From Agarivorans gilvus (GTDB lineage: Bacteria; Pseudomonadota; Gammaproteobacteria; Enterobacterales; Celerinatantimonadaceae): 64,000 nucleotides of DNA. The stretch is from assembly GCF_001420915.1 (NCBI RefSeq), contig NZ_CP013021.1:630001-694000 (forward strand), given 5' to 3'. The translations under genes and the position numbers were made by a program. The notes under the pieces were generated by a model. It had not been told where the DNA came from. It was given only the letters and a program-made list of their open reading frames with translations, and ran no database searches. Within the stretch, counting starts at the first letter, position 1. Each line of letters starts with the position of its first letter. Below, one piece after another: positions 1-8,904 of this stretch.

Positions 1-896
1 CACGGGCAATGGGCGCAGGAGCGACATGTTGCGCCGTTGCCACCAGTAGGTGCTTCAATCATTTCTTTATCTGGGCAAGCTTGCTGCATTTTATAGAAAA
101 TGCCTTTATCGGTAGCCACGATGAGTTTCTTGTTCGGCAAGGTTTGCGCCGCTGCAATCAGTTGGCTAGTTGAGCCCACCGCATCAGCCATAGCAACAAC
201 ACTTTCAGGGGACTCTGGATGCACCAAAATCGCTGCATCAGGATATTGTTGTTTAAGTTGACGCAAAGCCTTCGCCTTAAACTCGTCGTGTACGATACAC
301 GCCCCCTGCCATAACAGCATCTCTGCACCGGTTTGCTTAGCAACGTAACTGCCTAAGTGCCTGTCTGGCGCCCAAATAATCTTATGCCCTTGCGCATCCA
401 AATGCTCCACCACATCTACCGCAATACTAGACGTCACAACCCAATCGGCACGCGCTTTAACCGCGGCAGAGGTATTGGCGTAAACCACTACTGTATGCTC
501 TGGATGTTGGTCGCAAAACTCTGCAAACTCTTGCTCTGGACAGCCCAAATCTAAAGAACAAGTCGCTTCCAAGGTAGGCATAATCACTTTCTTCTCGGGC
601 GTTAATATTTTCGCGGTTTCACCCATAAAGCGCACCCCTGCTACCAACAAGGTTTTAGCCGGGTGATTATTACCAAAGCGAGCCATTTCTAAAGAATCAG
701 CCACACAGCCACCAGTTTCTTCGGCTAAAGCTTGGATCTCCGGATCGGTATAGTAATGCGCTACCAACACAGCATCTTTTTCTACAAGTAACTGTTTGAT
801 GCGTTGCTTGTAAGCAGCCCGCTGCTGTTCATCCAGTGGCGCAGGTTTAGCCGGAAATGGGTAGATTGATTCGTTAAAGTATTCGTGCTGTTGCAT
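1..896 (-). CDS. nadA: Quinolinate synthase NadA, 3' end cut by window edge
   Basis: NadA condenses iminoaspartate with dihydroxyacetone phosphate to quinolinate, an early step of NAD synthesis in the cytoplasm. Translating the minus strand from the ATG at 896 gives about 298 residues with no stop before the window edge. Cys113 lies in EATCSLDLGC, and the ending GGNGATCRSCAHCP holds Cys291, Cys294 and Cys297, matching the family's [4Fe-4S] ligand regions. The family is about 350 residues, so roughly 50 are missing. Its place downstream of a tRNA-Lys array and cpoB is the same as in E. coli. Identification is near certain. Confidence 0.97.
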   Translation of the reverse strand, partial: MQQHEYFNESIYPFPAKPAPLDEQQRAAYKQRIKQLLVEKDAVLVAHYYTDPEIQALAEETGGCVADSLEMARFGNNHPAKTLLVAGVRFMGETAKILTPEKKVIMPTLEATCSLDLGCPEQEFAEFCDQHPEHTVVVYANTSAAVKARADWVVTSSIAVDVVEHLDAQGHKIIWAPDRHLGSYVAKQTGAEMLLWQGACIVHDEFKAKALRQLKQQYPDAAILVHPESPESVVAMADAVGSTSQLIAAAQTLPNKKLIVATDKGIFYKMQQACPDKEMIEAPTGGNGATCRSCAHCP

Positions 897-1004
897 AACT
901 GAGTCTGGGAAAAAAGTCGTTCGAGCATTATACACCGCCAAATCGTCTAATGGCAGTTATTGAACTAAAGAATTAGCCGAAGCGATGAAGGTAATACAGA
1001 GAAT

Positions 1005-1080
1005 TGGTGGGTTGTGAAGGATTTGAACCTTCGACCAATTGATTAAAAGTCAACTGCTCTACCAACTGAGCTAACAACCC
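1005..1080 (-). tRNA. tRNA-Lys (UUU), copy 6 in transcription order
   Basis: A 76-nt cloverleaf on the minus strand, with CCA encoded. The anticodon loop reads CTTTTAA, giving anticodon TTT. It is identical to copies 1, 2, 4 and 5 and is the last gene of the six-gene array, about 109 nt before nadA. I see no clear hairpin terminator after it, so read-through into nadA is possible. Confidence 0.97.
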
Positions 1081-1100
1081 AAAACAGGCAGCGATTACAG

Positions 1101-1176
1101 TGGTGGGTTGTGAAGGATTTGAACCTTCGACCAATTGATTAAAAGTCAACTGCTCTACCAACTGAGCTAACAACCC
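1101..1176 (-). tRNA. tRNA-Lys (UUU), copy 5
   Basis: A 76-nt minus-strand cloverleaf with anticodon TTT and encoded CCA, identical to most other copies. It is separated from the next copy by a 20-nt spacer. Confidence 0.97.
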
Positions 1177-1208
1177 GCTGCTGAAATGCTTATTTTAAAA
1201 CGAAGGAA

Positions 1209-1284
1209 TGGTGGGTTGTGAAGGATTTGAACCTTCGACCAATTGATTAAAAGTCAACTGCTCTACCAACTGAGCTAACAACCC
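1209..1284 (-). tRNA. tRNA-Lys (UUU), copy 4
   Basis: A 76-nt minus-strand tRNA with anticodon TTT and encoded CCA. Its body matches copies 1, 2, 5 and 6 exactly. The flanking spacers (32 and 17 nt) are unrelated in sequence, so homogeneity is confined to the mature tRNA. Confidence 0.97.
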
Positions 1285-1301
1285 AAAGCGTTTCAAAATA
1301 G

Positions 1302-1377
1302 TGGTGGGTCGTGAAGGATTTGAACCTTCGACCAATTGATTAAAAGTCAACTGCTCTACCAACTGAGCTAACGACCC
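1302..1377 (-). tRNA. tRNA-Lys (UUU), copy 3, acceptor-stem variant
   Basis: A 76-nt minus-strand tRNA with anticodon TTT and CCA. It differs from the other five copies at two positions only: the acceptor strand reads GGGTCGT instead of GGGTTGT, and the opposite strand ACGACCC instead of ACAACCC. A U-A pair has therefore become C-G, keeping the stem intact. Confidence 0.97.
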
Positions 1378-1396
1378 ACTAAAGTTTGGTGATGAT

Positions 1397-1472
1397 TGGT
1401 GGGTTGTGAAGGATTTGAACCTTCGACCAATTGATTAAAAGTCAACTGCTCTACCAACTGAGCTAACAACCC
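1397..1472 (-). tRNA. tRNA-Lys (UUU), copy 2
   Basis: A 76-nt minus-strand tRNA with anticodon TTT and encoded CCA, identical to the common version of the array. The spacer to copy 3 is 19 nt and to copy 1 is 28 nt. Confidence 0.97.
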
Positions 1473-1500
1473 ATTAAAAATCACACTGAAGAAACAAAAT

Positions 1501-1576
1501 TGGTGGGTTGTGAAGGATTTGAACCTTCGACCAATTGATTAAAAGTCAACTGCTCTACCAACTGAGCTAACAACCC
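1501..1576 (-). tRNA. tRNA-Lys (UUU), copy 1 (promoter-proximal)
   Basis: A 76-nt minus-strand tRNA with anticodon TTT and encoded CCA. It is the first gene after the stable-RNA-type promoter at 1640-1667, with a leader of roughly 55 nt. The E. coli locus at this position mixes Lys and Val tRNAs; here only Lys genes are present. Confidence 0.97.
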
Positions 1577-1639
1577 ATTTTGCACTTCTGCTAAACCGTA
1601 CTATTTGCTGTTGCAATTAGCCCGACTCAACGGCGGCCT

Positions 1640-1667
1640 ATGATACGGATTTAAGGCTGTTGTGCAA
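1640..1667 (-). promoter_or_regulatory. Promoter of the tRNA-Lys array
   Basis: On the minus strand TTGCAC (1662-1667) is followed after 16 bp by TATCAT (1640-1645). A GC-rich discriminator (GGCCGCCG) follows directly, as in stringently controlled stable-RNA promoters, and an A-rich tract at about 1677-1692 sits where an UP element would be. The elements are read from the sequence; activity is inferred. Confidence 0.7.
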
Positions 1668-1770
1668 TAGTAATTTGAATCTTTTTTTTCAAGCGTTCAG
1701 CAAATAAGCAACCCGCTTCTTGTTTGTACAGAATTTTGAATTTACTGCACTTTATTTAACTTCTATTGGC

Positions 1771-2544
1771 TTAAAGCTGAGCCAAACGCGTCTTCGCCAA
1801 GCCAGCTGCCGCACTCGTTGGATACTGTTCAAGTACCCGATTAAATAAGGCTTTAGCCTCGGCATTGTTATTTTTAAACTGGGCAATGATACCTAATTTT
1901 AACAATGACTCAGCCACCTTATTAGATTGCGGATAATCATTAACAACTTTGTTGAATTGCTGCGAGGCTTGTTCACGTTGTCCACGAGTATATTGTAGTT
2001 GACCTAACCAATAATGGGCATTAGGTGCATAACTGGATTGAGGGTATTGCTGAATGAAGCTTTCAAAGGCGGGAATAGCCGCGTCATAGTCTTTTTGCTC
2101 CATCACTAAAGCAACCGCAGCATCATAAGCTTGGTCTTCACTTACCGTAGCTGCTGTGGCCACCTCTGGCGTATTCACTGTGCCGCTAGCATTAGCCGTT
2201 TGCAGCTGAGTAAAACGTCTATCCATTTCCTGATAAAGCTCGCGTTGACGCTCGATCATTTGTTGGATTTGGTAATTACTTTGCTCTAGTTGGCCCAGCA
2301 TCGTGGATACGCTATCAGACATATCGTCTACCTGATTTTGTAGATCCAACTGTACTTGATTACGCGCTTGCAGCATTCGCTCTAAACGCTCTATCCGTTG
2401 CTCTAGGCTTAAGCCACTACTCGACAAGCCAGAGGCGGTTGCTGGAGCACTGGCCACCGACGCATCTTCAACCGGTGCAGCCGCGTTTACATTAAACGAA
2501 AATAAAACGGCTACCATAGTAGCCGTAATCATATTTAGTTTCAT
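1771..2544 (-). CDS. cpoB: Cell division coordinator CpoB (YbgF), TPR protein
   Basis: A periplasmic protein that links Tol-Pal to peptidoglycan synthesis during envelope constriction. The 257-residue product begins with a Sec signal (MKLNMITATMVAVLFSFNVNA, cleaved near residue 22). A coiled-coil trimerisation region (about 45-110) follows, with heptads such as LEQRIERLERMLQ. A low-complexity T/A linker then leads to TPR repeats (about 140-255) with YPQSSYAPNAHYWLGQ and YPQSNKVAESLLKLG. It is the last gene of the Tol-Pal operon, 25 nt after pal. Length and order match the family. Confidence 0.95.
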   Translation of the reverse strand: MKLNMITATMVAVLFSFNVNAAAPVEDASVASAPATASGLSSSGLSLEQRIERLERMLQARNQVQLDLQNQVDDMSDSVSTMLGQLEQSNYQIQQMIERQRELYQEMDRRFTQLQTANASGTVNTPEVATAATVSEDQAYDAAVALVMEQKDYDAAIPAFESFIQQYPQSSYAPNAHYWLGQLQYTRGQREQASQQFNKVVNDYPQSNKVAESLLKLGIIAQFKNNNAEAKALFNRVLEQYPTSAAAGLAKTRLAQL

Positions 2545-2569
2545 AAATGACTCTATGTGATTTAGCGTA

Positions 2570-3127
2570 TTAATAAACTAACACAGCACGACGATTTTTA
2601 GCCATAGCTGCATCGGTATGAGCGCTATCTACTGGCTTCTCTTCACCGTAACTAACAATTGAAATTTGCGATGCTAATACACCCAAGCTTTGCAAATATT
2701 TAGCCACAGCCTTACCACGGCGCTCACCTAAAGCAATGTTGTACTCTGGCGTGCCTTTTTCATCGGTGTGACCTTCAATTAATACCGAAACCGATGGATT
2801 ATCTCTTAGGTAACTAGCATGGGCTTCTAGAATTTCAGCAAACTCATCTCGAATGTCGGCGCGGTCAAATTCGAAATAAACTACTTGGCTTTGACGCAGC
2901 TCCGCCGCTTTTTGACGCTCTTGTTCTTCAATGCTTAGCACTGGGTCAACACCGCCTACTTCAACACCACCGGCATTTTGTTGGTTACCAGTGCCACCTA
3001 CTACTTCCGTTCCAGTTTGACCCGCTTCGGTTACTTCACTATCACTTGCACTGTTAGAGCTACAAGCTGCCAAGCCAGTTAATGCTAAACCTAGAAAAAG
3101 TGTCTTTATTAGTCGTTCAAATTGCAT
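2570..3127 (-). CDS. pal: Peptidoglycan-associated lipoprotein Pal
   Basis: An outer-membrane lipoprotein that binds peptidoglycan and TolB. The 185-residue product has a lipobox GLAAC with acylated Cys22. A Ser/Gly-rich linker to about residue 60 is followed by an OmpA-like domain (about 75-185). That domain holds VYFEFDRADI, the LIEGHTDEKGTPEYN motif and the NIALGERRGKAVAKYL helix that contacts diaminopimelate in the family. It lies 31 nt downstream of tolB and shares the operon with cpoB. Confidence 0.97.
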   Translation of the reverse strand: MQFERLIKTLFLGLALTGLAACSSNSASDSEVTEAGQTGTEVVGGTGNQQNAGGVEVGGVDPVLSIEEQERQKAAELRQSQVVYFEFDRADIRDEFAEILEAHASYLRDNPSVSVLIEGHTDEKGTPEYNIALGERRGKAVAKYLQSLGVLASQISIVSYGEEKPVDSAHTDAAMAKNRRAVLVY

Positions 3128-3158
3128 TATGGATTCCTTATGATCACATAGTGTTTAT

Positions 3159-4515
3159 TTAATTTAAAAAGGGTGACCACGCTGGGGCTCTAACACTGCC
3201 CTCTTTGGCGGGTAATGTAGCTTTAAATCGGCCATCCATGGAGACTAAAGCCAATACTTTACGCCCACCTGCTACCGTGCTGTACATAATCATACTGCCA
3301 TTAGGTGCAACTGTGGGTGATTCATCAAGCTGAGTTCGAGTTAACACTTGCACATAACCACTATCAAAGTCCTGACGAGCAATTCGATATTGGCCATTAA
3401 CTCGACTCACCATAACCAAGGCTGAACCATCGGGAGTCACAGCCCTCCTAAATTCATTTCACCTTCCCAGGTCACTCGATTAATTTTATTAGTGTCTAAA
3501 TTAACTTTGTAAATTTGCGGTTTACCGCCACGCTCCGACGAGAACAACAGTTCATTGCCACTGGGCAACCAAGTTGGCTCGGTATCAATGCGTCGGCTTT
3601 TAGTAATGCGAGTCAGTTTTTTGCTTTCGATGTCAATAACATAAATATCTGGTTGTCCATCCTTAGATAAAACAATAGCTAAACGCTTACCATCAGGAGA
3701 CCAGTCAGGCGCGCCATTAATACCAGAGAACGAGCTCAGTACCACGCGCTTACCCGCATCAGCGCCACGGATAGTATGTACAATAATCTCTGACTTATTA
3801 TTTTCAAAACTAACGTAAGCTAATTGGCTGCCATCGGGAGACCAAGACGGCGACATTATCGGTTGCGATGAACGTAAAACGGTTTGCTCACTGTAGCCGT
3901 CGTAATCTGCCACTCTAAGTTGATAGCTTAGCTCTGCATTTTCATCCACCACAACATAGGCGATACGGGTTAAGAAAGCGCCGCGCTCGCCGGTTAAGGA
4001 TTGATAAACGCGGTCTGAAATAAGGTGAGCCATTTGACGAAGCTGTACCTTAGCCACACTTTTAAAACGATCCAACAAAATATGGTCATTGCTTACCACT
4101 AATTGTCCGTCTTTAAGCTCTTGTTTGTTACCAGCGGTAACTTGACCTCTTAGTACATCCACAAGGGTGTAACTCACTCGGTATTGGCCACCTTCTAAGG
4201 CGTCAACCTTGCCTAGTAATACCGCTTCTACTCCTAAGGCTGCCCAAGCTTCGTAATCAACTTGCTCAAGCTCTTGCGGAGTTTGTGGCATTTCGCTGAT
4301 CGCCACCGGATTAAATTTACCAGAACGGCGTAGATCGTTGGCAACCACTTTAGCTAAATCCAGCGGAACCTCACCGTGGCCATCCCATTGAAATGGCACC
4401 ACCCCAACGGGCCGGGCGCTATCCACCCTTCTGTGATTACAATTTCGAGGTTAGCTTGAGCAACATTAATAAATGTAAACAACAGGCTGACACTTATTAG
4501 GAATTTTTTCATCAT
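3159..4515 (-). CDS. tolB: Tol-Pal translocation protein TolB, interrupted by two frameshifts as sequenced
   Basis: A periplasmic beta-propeller that shuttles between TolA and Pal. The reading frame is broken twice. From the ATG at 4515 or 4512, MKKFLISVSLLFTFINVAQA (signal peptide) runs into LEIVITEG and loses frame at a GGG run (4426-4428). The frame resumes as VDSARPVGVVPFQWDG and continues to GEMNLGG, where a second GGG run (3443-3445) shifts it before VTPDGSALVMV. Adding one G at each site restores a full TolB of about 450 residues with its propeller repeats (SWSPDGSQLAYVSF, DWSPDGKRLAIVLS). It starts 5 nt after the tolA stop. Sequencing error is my preferred explanation, since Tol-Pal is otherwise intact. 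Confidence 0.9.
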
Positions 4516-4520
4516 CACAG

Positions 4521-5516
4521 CTATTCCGGTTTAAGAGTTAAAGTAATATTTTTTAGTTTGGCGAACACATCCGGATCATCCGATACCGGCAGGCTCACCG
4601 CCTTTCTAATGGCTCGGCGGGCTGATTCACACACCGCGGCGTCACCTTTACCATCGCCAATACGAGTAACAAATCCATTCGATGCCAAGGTCAATTGAAT
4701 TTGACATTGCTTGCCCATCATACTCGGCTCCGTCAACCAATGCCGCTGGATCGTCGACATAATTAGGGCTCGGTATTTTTCTAACTCGCCCAATACTTGA
4801 CGTTGATGGCGCGCATTCGCTTCAGCTGCCATTTCCGCTTGAAGTTGACGTTCAAACTCAGCTTCTTGGCGCGCTATTTCAGCTTGACGCTGACGTTCGG
4901 CTTCTTCTTTAGCCGCCCGCTCGGCTGCCGCTCGCGCCTCTCGCTCTTTACGAATACGCTCTTGTTCAGCTTTACGCGCCGCCTCTTCGGCCTTTCTGGC
5001 TGCTTCCTCGGCTTGTTTTTGCTGCTCTAGCTTACGTAAGCGCTCAGCCTCTGCTGCTGCGGCGGCTTCTTCTGCTGCTTTACGCTGTTGTTCTTTCTGC
5101 AACCGGGCCGCTTCGGCACGCGCTGCCTTTTCTTGCTCTAGCTTTTGCTTTTCTCTTGCTCGTCTTGCCTGCTCATCGGCTTTACGTTTAGCTTCTTCTT
5201 GCTGACGTTTTTCCAACTCTAATTGTTTAATTCTACGTTCTTCGGCTAAACGTTTTTTACGTGCTTGCTCGGCTTCTTTTTCGGCCTGTTCAATACGTTT
5301 TCGTTCTTGCTCTGCCTTTTGCTGCTGTTGCTGTTTTATCCGCTCAACTTGCTGGCTTACCTGATCAATGTCCACCGCTGTGGCTTGAATGATAGGCGCA
5401 CTGGGCGTCGCCTCTAGCTTGACCCGTTCAAAATCAACCGACCAGACCAAGGCAACAAACAACACTGCATGCAGCAGTATAGAGATGATTATGGATAGGC
5501 TAAATGGCGACTTCAA
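4521..5516 (-). CDS. tolA: Tol-Pal envelope protein TolA
   Basis: An inner-membrane protein spanning the periplasm to pull on TolB/Pal using the TolQR proton-driven motor. The 331-residue product has an N-terminal membrane anchor (about 8-26). A very long Ala/Lys/Glu/Gln helix of KAEEAARKAEQ-like repeats covers about residues 50-235. A C-terminal domain (about 240-331) carries the conserved Cys pair in GKQCQIQLTL and GDAAVCESARRAI. It lies 13 nt after tolR. Confidence 0.95.
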   Translation of the reverse strand: MKSPFSLSIIISILLHAVLFVALVWSVDFERVKLEATPSAPIIQATAVDIDQVSQQVERIKQQQQQKAEQERKRIEQAEKEAEQARKKRLAEERRIKQLELEKRQQEEAKRKADEQARRAREKQKLEQEKAARAEAARLQKEQQRKAAEEAAAAAEAERLRKLEQQKQAEEAARKAEEAARKAEQERIRKEREARAAAERAAKEEAERQRQAEIARQEAEFERQLQAEMAAEANARHQRQVLGELEKYRALIMSTIQRHWLTEPSMMGKQCQIQLTLASNGFVTRIGDGKGDAAVCESARRAIRKAVSLPVSDDPDVFAKLKNITLTLKPE

Positions 5517-5529
5517 TGCAATTCCTAAA

Positions 5530-5967
5530 CTAATTATCGTCTGGCTGTGTCATTAAACCAACAGAAGGTACACCTGCGCTTTGCAGCAATACCATTAAGT
5601 TAATCACTTGTTCATAACGCACATTTTTATCGCCACGAACCACCACTGGCAGTTGCGGATCTAATTGCAGGTGCGCCATCACAATCGCTTGTAGGTCATC
5701 CCCCGATAGCGCCTGATCTGCAGAGCTACCGTCCTCCCCTGTGTCTAGGTAATACTGGCCACTTTCAGTTACCGTAGCAACCAAGGGTGGCTTGCTGTCT
5801 TCTGGCATCGGCTCAGCTGAAGCCTGCGGAAGATCCACCTTAACCCCTTGAGTTATCAATGGTGCGGTTACCATAAAAATAATCAGCAACACCAACATCA
5901 CGTCGATGTAGGGCACTACATTAATTTCTGCGACTAAACGCCGCTTGGGACGCTGATAATAGTTCAC
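5530..5967 (-). CDS. tolR: TolR, ExbD-family motor subunit
   Basis: A subunit of the proton channel that energises TolA. The 145-residue protein has a single membrane helix (about 18-38, AEINVVPYIDVMLVLLIIFM) with the conserved Asp in PYIDVMLVL that carries protons in the ExbD/TolR family. A periplasmic dimer domain follows. It lies 8 nt downstream of tolQ; length and order are typical. Confidence 0.95.
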   Translation of the reverse strand: MNYYQRPKRRLVAEINVVPYIDVMLVLLIIFMVTAPLITQGVKVDLPQASAEPMPEDSKPPLVATVTESGQYYLDTGEDGSSADQALSGDDLQAIVMAHLQLDPQLPVVVRGDKNVRYEQVINLMVLLQSAGVPSVGLMTQPDDN

Positions 5968-5975
5968 CTTAAAAC

Positions 5976-6662
5976 CTATGCGTTGCTATTACTGTGGGTT
6001 TGACGATGTAAAATACTGGAGAACTCTTCCATGAAGTTGGCATAGTCGTGTTCCAGTTTGGCGACTTTAGTTGAGAAACGGTTAAATGCGATCACCGCAG
6101 GAATCGCTGCAAATAAGCCCATCGCGGTAGCAATCAAGGCCTCTGCAATACCCGGTGCAACCATGTTTAAGCTGGCCTGCTGAACTTCACCTAAGGCGAT
6201 AAAGGCGTTCATAATCCCCCATACAGTACCAAATAGGCCAATATAGGGACTAATAGAACCGATAGTTGCCAGCATGGGCAGCTGGTTTTCTAAACCTTCA
6301 ACCTGACGAGACAAAGAAACTCGCATGCTGCGATAAGTTCCATCCATAACCGCTTCAGCGCTACGCCCACTCGACTTATGTAAGCGCACATATTCTTTAA
6401 AGCCGGAATGGAAAATTTGCTCCATGCCCTGCAAGTGATCGGCTCGTGCATTGCTTTCTTGATACAACTTATTGAGATCAACGCCTGACCAAAATTTCTG
6501 TTCAAAATTCTCACTGGCCGTTTTGGCTTTTTTTAAGATTTGATTACGATTAATGATCATTGCCCATGAATAAACAGACATGCTCACCAGCAACAACATT
6601 ACACACTTAACCAATAGGCTAGCCTGCCAAAACAAGCCGATAAATGACATATCAGAATGCAC
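5976..6662 (-). CDS. tolQ: TolQ, ExbB-family motor subunit
   Basis: The inner-membrane proton-channel scaffold of the Tol system. About 228 residues contain three membrane helices (roughly 12-35, 128-155 and 165-190) and the family block LATIGSISPYIGLFGTVWGIMNAF. The start is either GTG at 6662, which overlaps ybgC by 11 nt and gives the best N-terminal match to E. coli TolQ, or ATG at 6650 just after the ybgC TGA. Either way, translation is probably coupled to ybgC. Confidence 0.95.
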   Translation of the reverse strand: MHSDMSFIGLFWQASLLVKCVMLLLVSMSVYSWAMIINRNQILKKAKTASENFEQKFWSGVDLNKLYQESNARADHLQGMEQIFHSGFKEYVRLHKSSGRSAEAVMDGTYRSMRVSLSRQVEGLENQLPMLATIGSISPYIGLFGTVWGIMNAFIALGEVQQASLNMVAPGIAEALIATAMGLFAAIPAVIAFNRFSTKVAKLEHDYANFMEEFSSILHRQTHSNSNA

Positions 6663-7050
6663 CGAGTAAATCCTCTTTTAGATTTGTAGGAATGGCCGTG
6701 GCCTTCATTGAAGATAACGTGACACAAGCAACGGTAACCTGTCCTTGGGCGATCAGCTGTTGGTCCGCATCCCTAATGGCTTGATCAAACACAATACTTG
6801 CTCGTTTTAGCGTATTGATAGTGGTTTCTACGCTGAGTAGCTGGTTAAACAAGGCCGGACGTTTATAGTCGATGTTGAGGCTGCGAACCACAAAACAGAT
6901 ATCTTGCTGCATAAGCTGATCTTGCTGGTAGCCTAGATCTCTGAGCAATTCGGTTCGGCCTCTTTCAAAGTACTTAATGTGGTTGGCATGATACACCACG
7001 CCCCCCGCATCAGTATCTTCGTAATAAACCCGAACTGTAATAACTGCCAT
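6652..7050 (-). CDS. ybgC: Acyl-CoA thioesterase YbgC (hot-dog fold)
   Basis: The first gene of the tol operon, encoding a 4HBT-type thioesterase of 132 residues. It has the family's signature YYEDTDAGGVVYHANHIKYFERGRTE near residues 9-34, with the catalytic Asp in DTDAGG. In E. coli YbgC acts on short-chain acyl-CoA and associates with phospholipid synthesis. Its 3' end overlaps tolQ. Confidence 0.95.
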   Translation of the reverse strand: MAVITVRVYYEDTDAGGVVYHANHIKYFERGRTELLRDLGYQQDQLMQQDICFVVRSLNIDYKRPALFNQLLSVETTINTLKRASIVFDQAIRDADQQLIAQGQVTVACVTLSSMKATAIPTNLKEDLLGAF

Positions 7051-7223
7051 CTAACCTACCCTTGTATTTCGTTGACAAATAACTATACACAGGCAAGTGC
7101 TTAAGGTTAAGACTCTAAAGGATTAATTTAGATAATTGACCGAGAAAATTTTGATAACGGCTTAAAATTAAACATATTAAGCCGATTTTTTAGGCTGACT
7201 GTCGCCACCTAGCGACAGTATTT

Positions 7224-8231
7224 TTAGGCTTTGGGAAGGTCTAAACCAAGGTGAAGATAGGCCTTATCACTGGCAATTCGGCCTCGAGGTGTTCGTTGCA
7301 AATAACCTTGCTGAATTAAAAACGGTTCCAGTACATCCTCAATGGTTTCTTTATCTTCGCCAATCGCCGCAGCTAGGTTATCTAAACCCACTGGCCCACC
7401 GGAAAAAGTCTCGGTAATGGCTTTTAATAACTTGCTGTCCATATAATCGAAACCCGCGCTATCGACATTCAGCAAATCAAGAGCTTGCGCCGCCACTTGT
7501 TGAGTGACTTTGCCATCGAACTTAACGTCAGCGTAATCACGCACCCGACGTAATAGACGATTGGCAATTCGCGGCGTGCCGCGAGAGCGTCGAGCCACTT
7601 CCCAAGCACCCTGTTCATCTAGTTGCAAATTTAGGTAATGCGCGCTGCGGGCAACGATGTCAGCGAGATCCTTGGTATTATAAAACTCTAAGCGTTGCAC
7701 TATTCCAAAACGGTCACGCAAGGGAGAGGTTAACATCCCAGCGCGAGTGGTTGCTCCAATTAAAGTAAAGGGTGGCAAATCTAATTTGATTGAACGAGCC
7801 GCCGGCCCTTCGCCTATCATAATATCCAGCTGGTAATCTTCCATTGCTGGGTAGAGCACTTCTTCAACCACCGCACTAAGACGATGGATTTCATCAATAA
7901 ACAATACGTCGCCGGGTTCTAAGTTGGTTAGCAAAGCGGCTAAATCTCCGGCTTTTTCTAATACTGGCCCAGAGGTCGTTTTAATATTTACGTTTAATTC
8001 GTTAGCCACAATATTGGCTAAGGTAGTTTTACCCAAACCTGGTGGGCCAAAAATGAGTAAATGGTCCAGTGCATCGTCACGGCGGCGTGCCGCTTCAATA
8101 AAAATATCTAACTGTTCTACCACTGCCTGCTGGCCGGTATAGTCGGATAATTTTTTTGGCCTAATAGCACGATCAACGGATTCTTCTTCGCTAATCGCTG
8201 TAGCGGCGACCAAGCGGTCTGCTTCTATCAT
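7224..8231 (-). CDS. ruvB: Holliday junction branch-migration ATPase RuvB
   Basis: A hexameric motor that drives branch migration at Holliday junctions with RuvA. The 335-residue product has Walker A GPPGLGKTT at 62-70, Walker B LFIDEIHR near 110-118 and the sensor region GATTRAGMLTSPLRDRFG. A C-terminal winged helix ends in RTPRGRIASDKAYLHLG. It lies 15 nt downstream of ruvA in the same transcript. Full family length. Confidence 0.98.
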   Translation of the reverse strand: MIEADRLVAATAISEEESVDRAIRPKKLSDYTGQQAVVEQLDIFIEAARRRDDALDHLLIFGPPGLGKTTLANIVANELNVNIKTTSGPVLEKAGDLAALLTNLEPGDVLFIDEIHRLSAVVEEVLYPAMEDYQLDIMIGEGPAARSIKLDLPPFTLIGATTRAGMLTSPLRDRFGIVQRLEFYNTKDLADIVARSAHYLNLQLDEQGAWEVARRSRGTPRIANRLLRRVRDYADVKFDGKVTQQVAAQALDLLNVDSAGFDYMDSKLLKAITETFSGGPVGLDNLAAAIGEDKETIEDVLEPFLIQQGYLQRTPRGRIASDKAYLHLGLDLPKA

Positions 8232-8246
8232 TATTTCTAACCTTTA

Positions 8247-8876
8247 TTACAGAGCTGCCTTGAGTGCTTCTCGAATTAATTCTTCACTGCTCATTCCGTT
8301 TGTCCAGACTTGTTTAACTAGCTTGTCTGCTTGAATCGCTTTATAGCCCAAAGATTCCAATGCAGCAATTGCTTCTTCTTTAGGATCAACACTAGGCTGT
8401 AGCGGCAAATCACCGTGTGTAGATAGGCTATCACTTATTGGGGTTTGAGGCAGTTCCATATTCCAGTTTTTCAAGCGGTCTTTCATTTCAACTAACAAAC
8501 GCTCGGCGGTTTTTTTACCTATACCCGGTACTTTCACCAAGCTAGAAAGGTCTTCGTGACTAACCGCCGCTACAAATTGTGCACAGCTCAGGCCTGACAA
8601 TATCGCCAAAGCGACTTTCGGCCCGATGCCGTTAACTTTAATCAATTCACGAAACAAAGAGCGTGATGCATGATCATGAAAGCCATAGAGTAACTGAGCA
8701 TCTTCTCGCACAATAAAATGAGTAAGTAAACGGACCGACTCTCCTAACTCGGGTAACTGATAGAAACAGTTCATTGGCAATTGGATCTCATAACCCACTC
8801 CTGCCACGTCAATCAGCACATAGGGCGGGGTCTTCTCTTCCAAAATACCTTTAATGCTCGCTATCACAACTCTCAC
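8247..8876 (-). CDS. ruvA: Holliday junction DNA-binding protein RuvA
   Basis: Binds the four-way junction and loads RuvB. The 209 residues show an N-terminal OB domain (1-65). Two helix-hairpin-helix motifs follow (LIKVNGIGPKVALAIL and LVKVPGIGKKTAERLLVEM). The C-terminal domain III (about 160-209, EEAIAALESLGYKAIQADK) contacts RuvB. A LexA-like palindrome lies about 30-60 bp upstream, which suggests SOS control of ruvAB as in E. coli. ruvC is not adjacent in this window. Confidence 0.97.
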   Translation of the reverse strand: MRVVIASIKGILEEKTPPYVLIDVAGVGYEIQLPMNCFYQLPELGESVRLLTHFIVREDAQLLYGFHDHASRSLFRELIKVNGIGPKVALAILSGLSCAQFVAAVSHEDLSSLVKVPGIGKKTAERLLVEMKDRLKNWNMELPQTPISDSLSTHGDLPLQPSVDPKEEAIAALESLGYKAIQADKLVKQVWTNGMSSEELIREALKAAL

Positions 8877-8904
8877 TCCTTCAATAAACTGTGCCTAGCT
8901 TACC

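Noticed and set aside
973..1173. Open frame across two tRNA-Lys genes
   Set aside because: It repeats the sequence AQLVEQLTFNQLVEGSNPSQPT because it reads through tRNA bodies; a well-known false ORF type.
1005..1576. Regular repeats at 1.0-1.6 kb as CRISPR-like
   Set aside because: The repeats are six complete tRNA-Lys genes with cloverleaf and CCA; spacers vary from 17 to 32 nt.
4797..5030. Plus-strand frame antisense to tolA
   Set aside because: It mirrors the Ala/Lys/Glu repeat of tolA and has phase and composition expected of a shadow.
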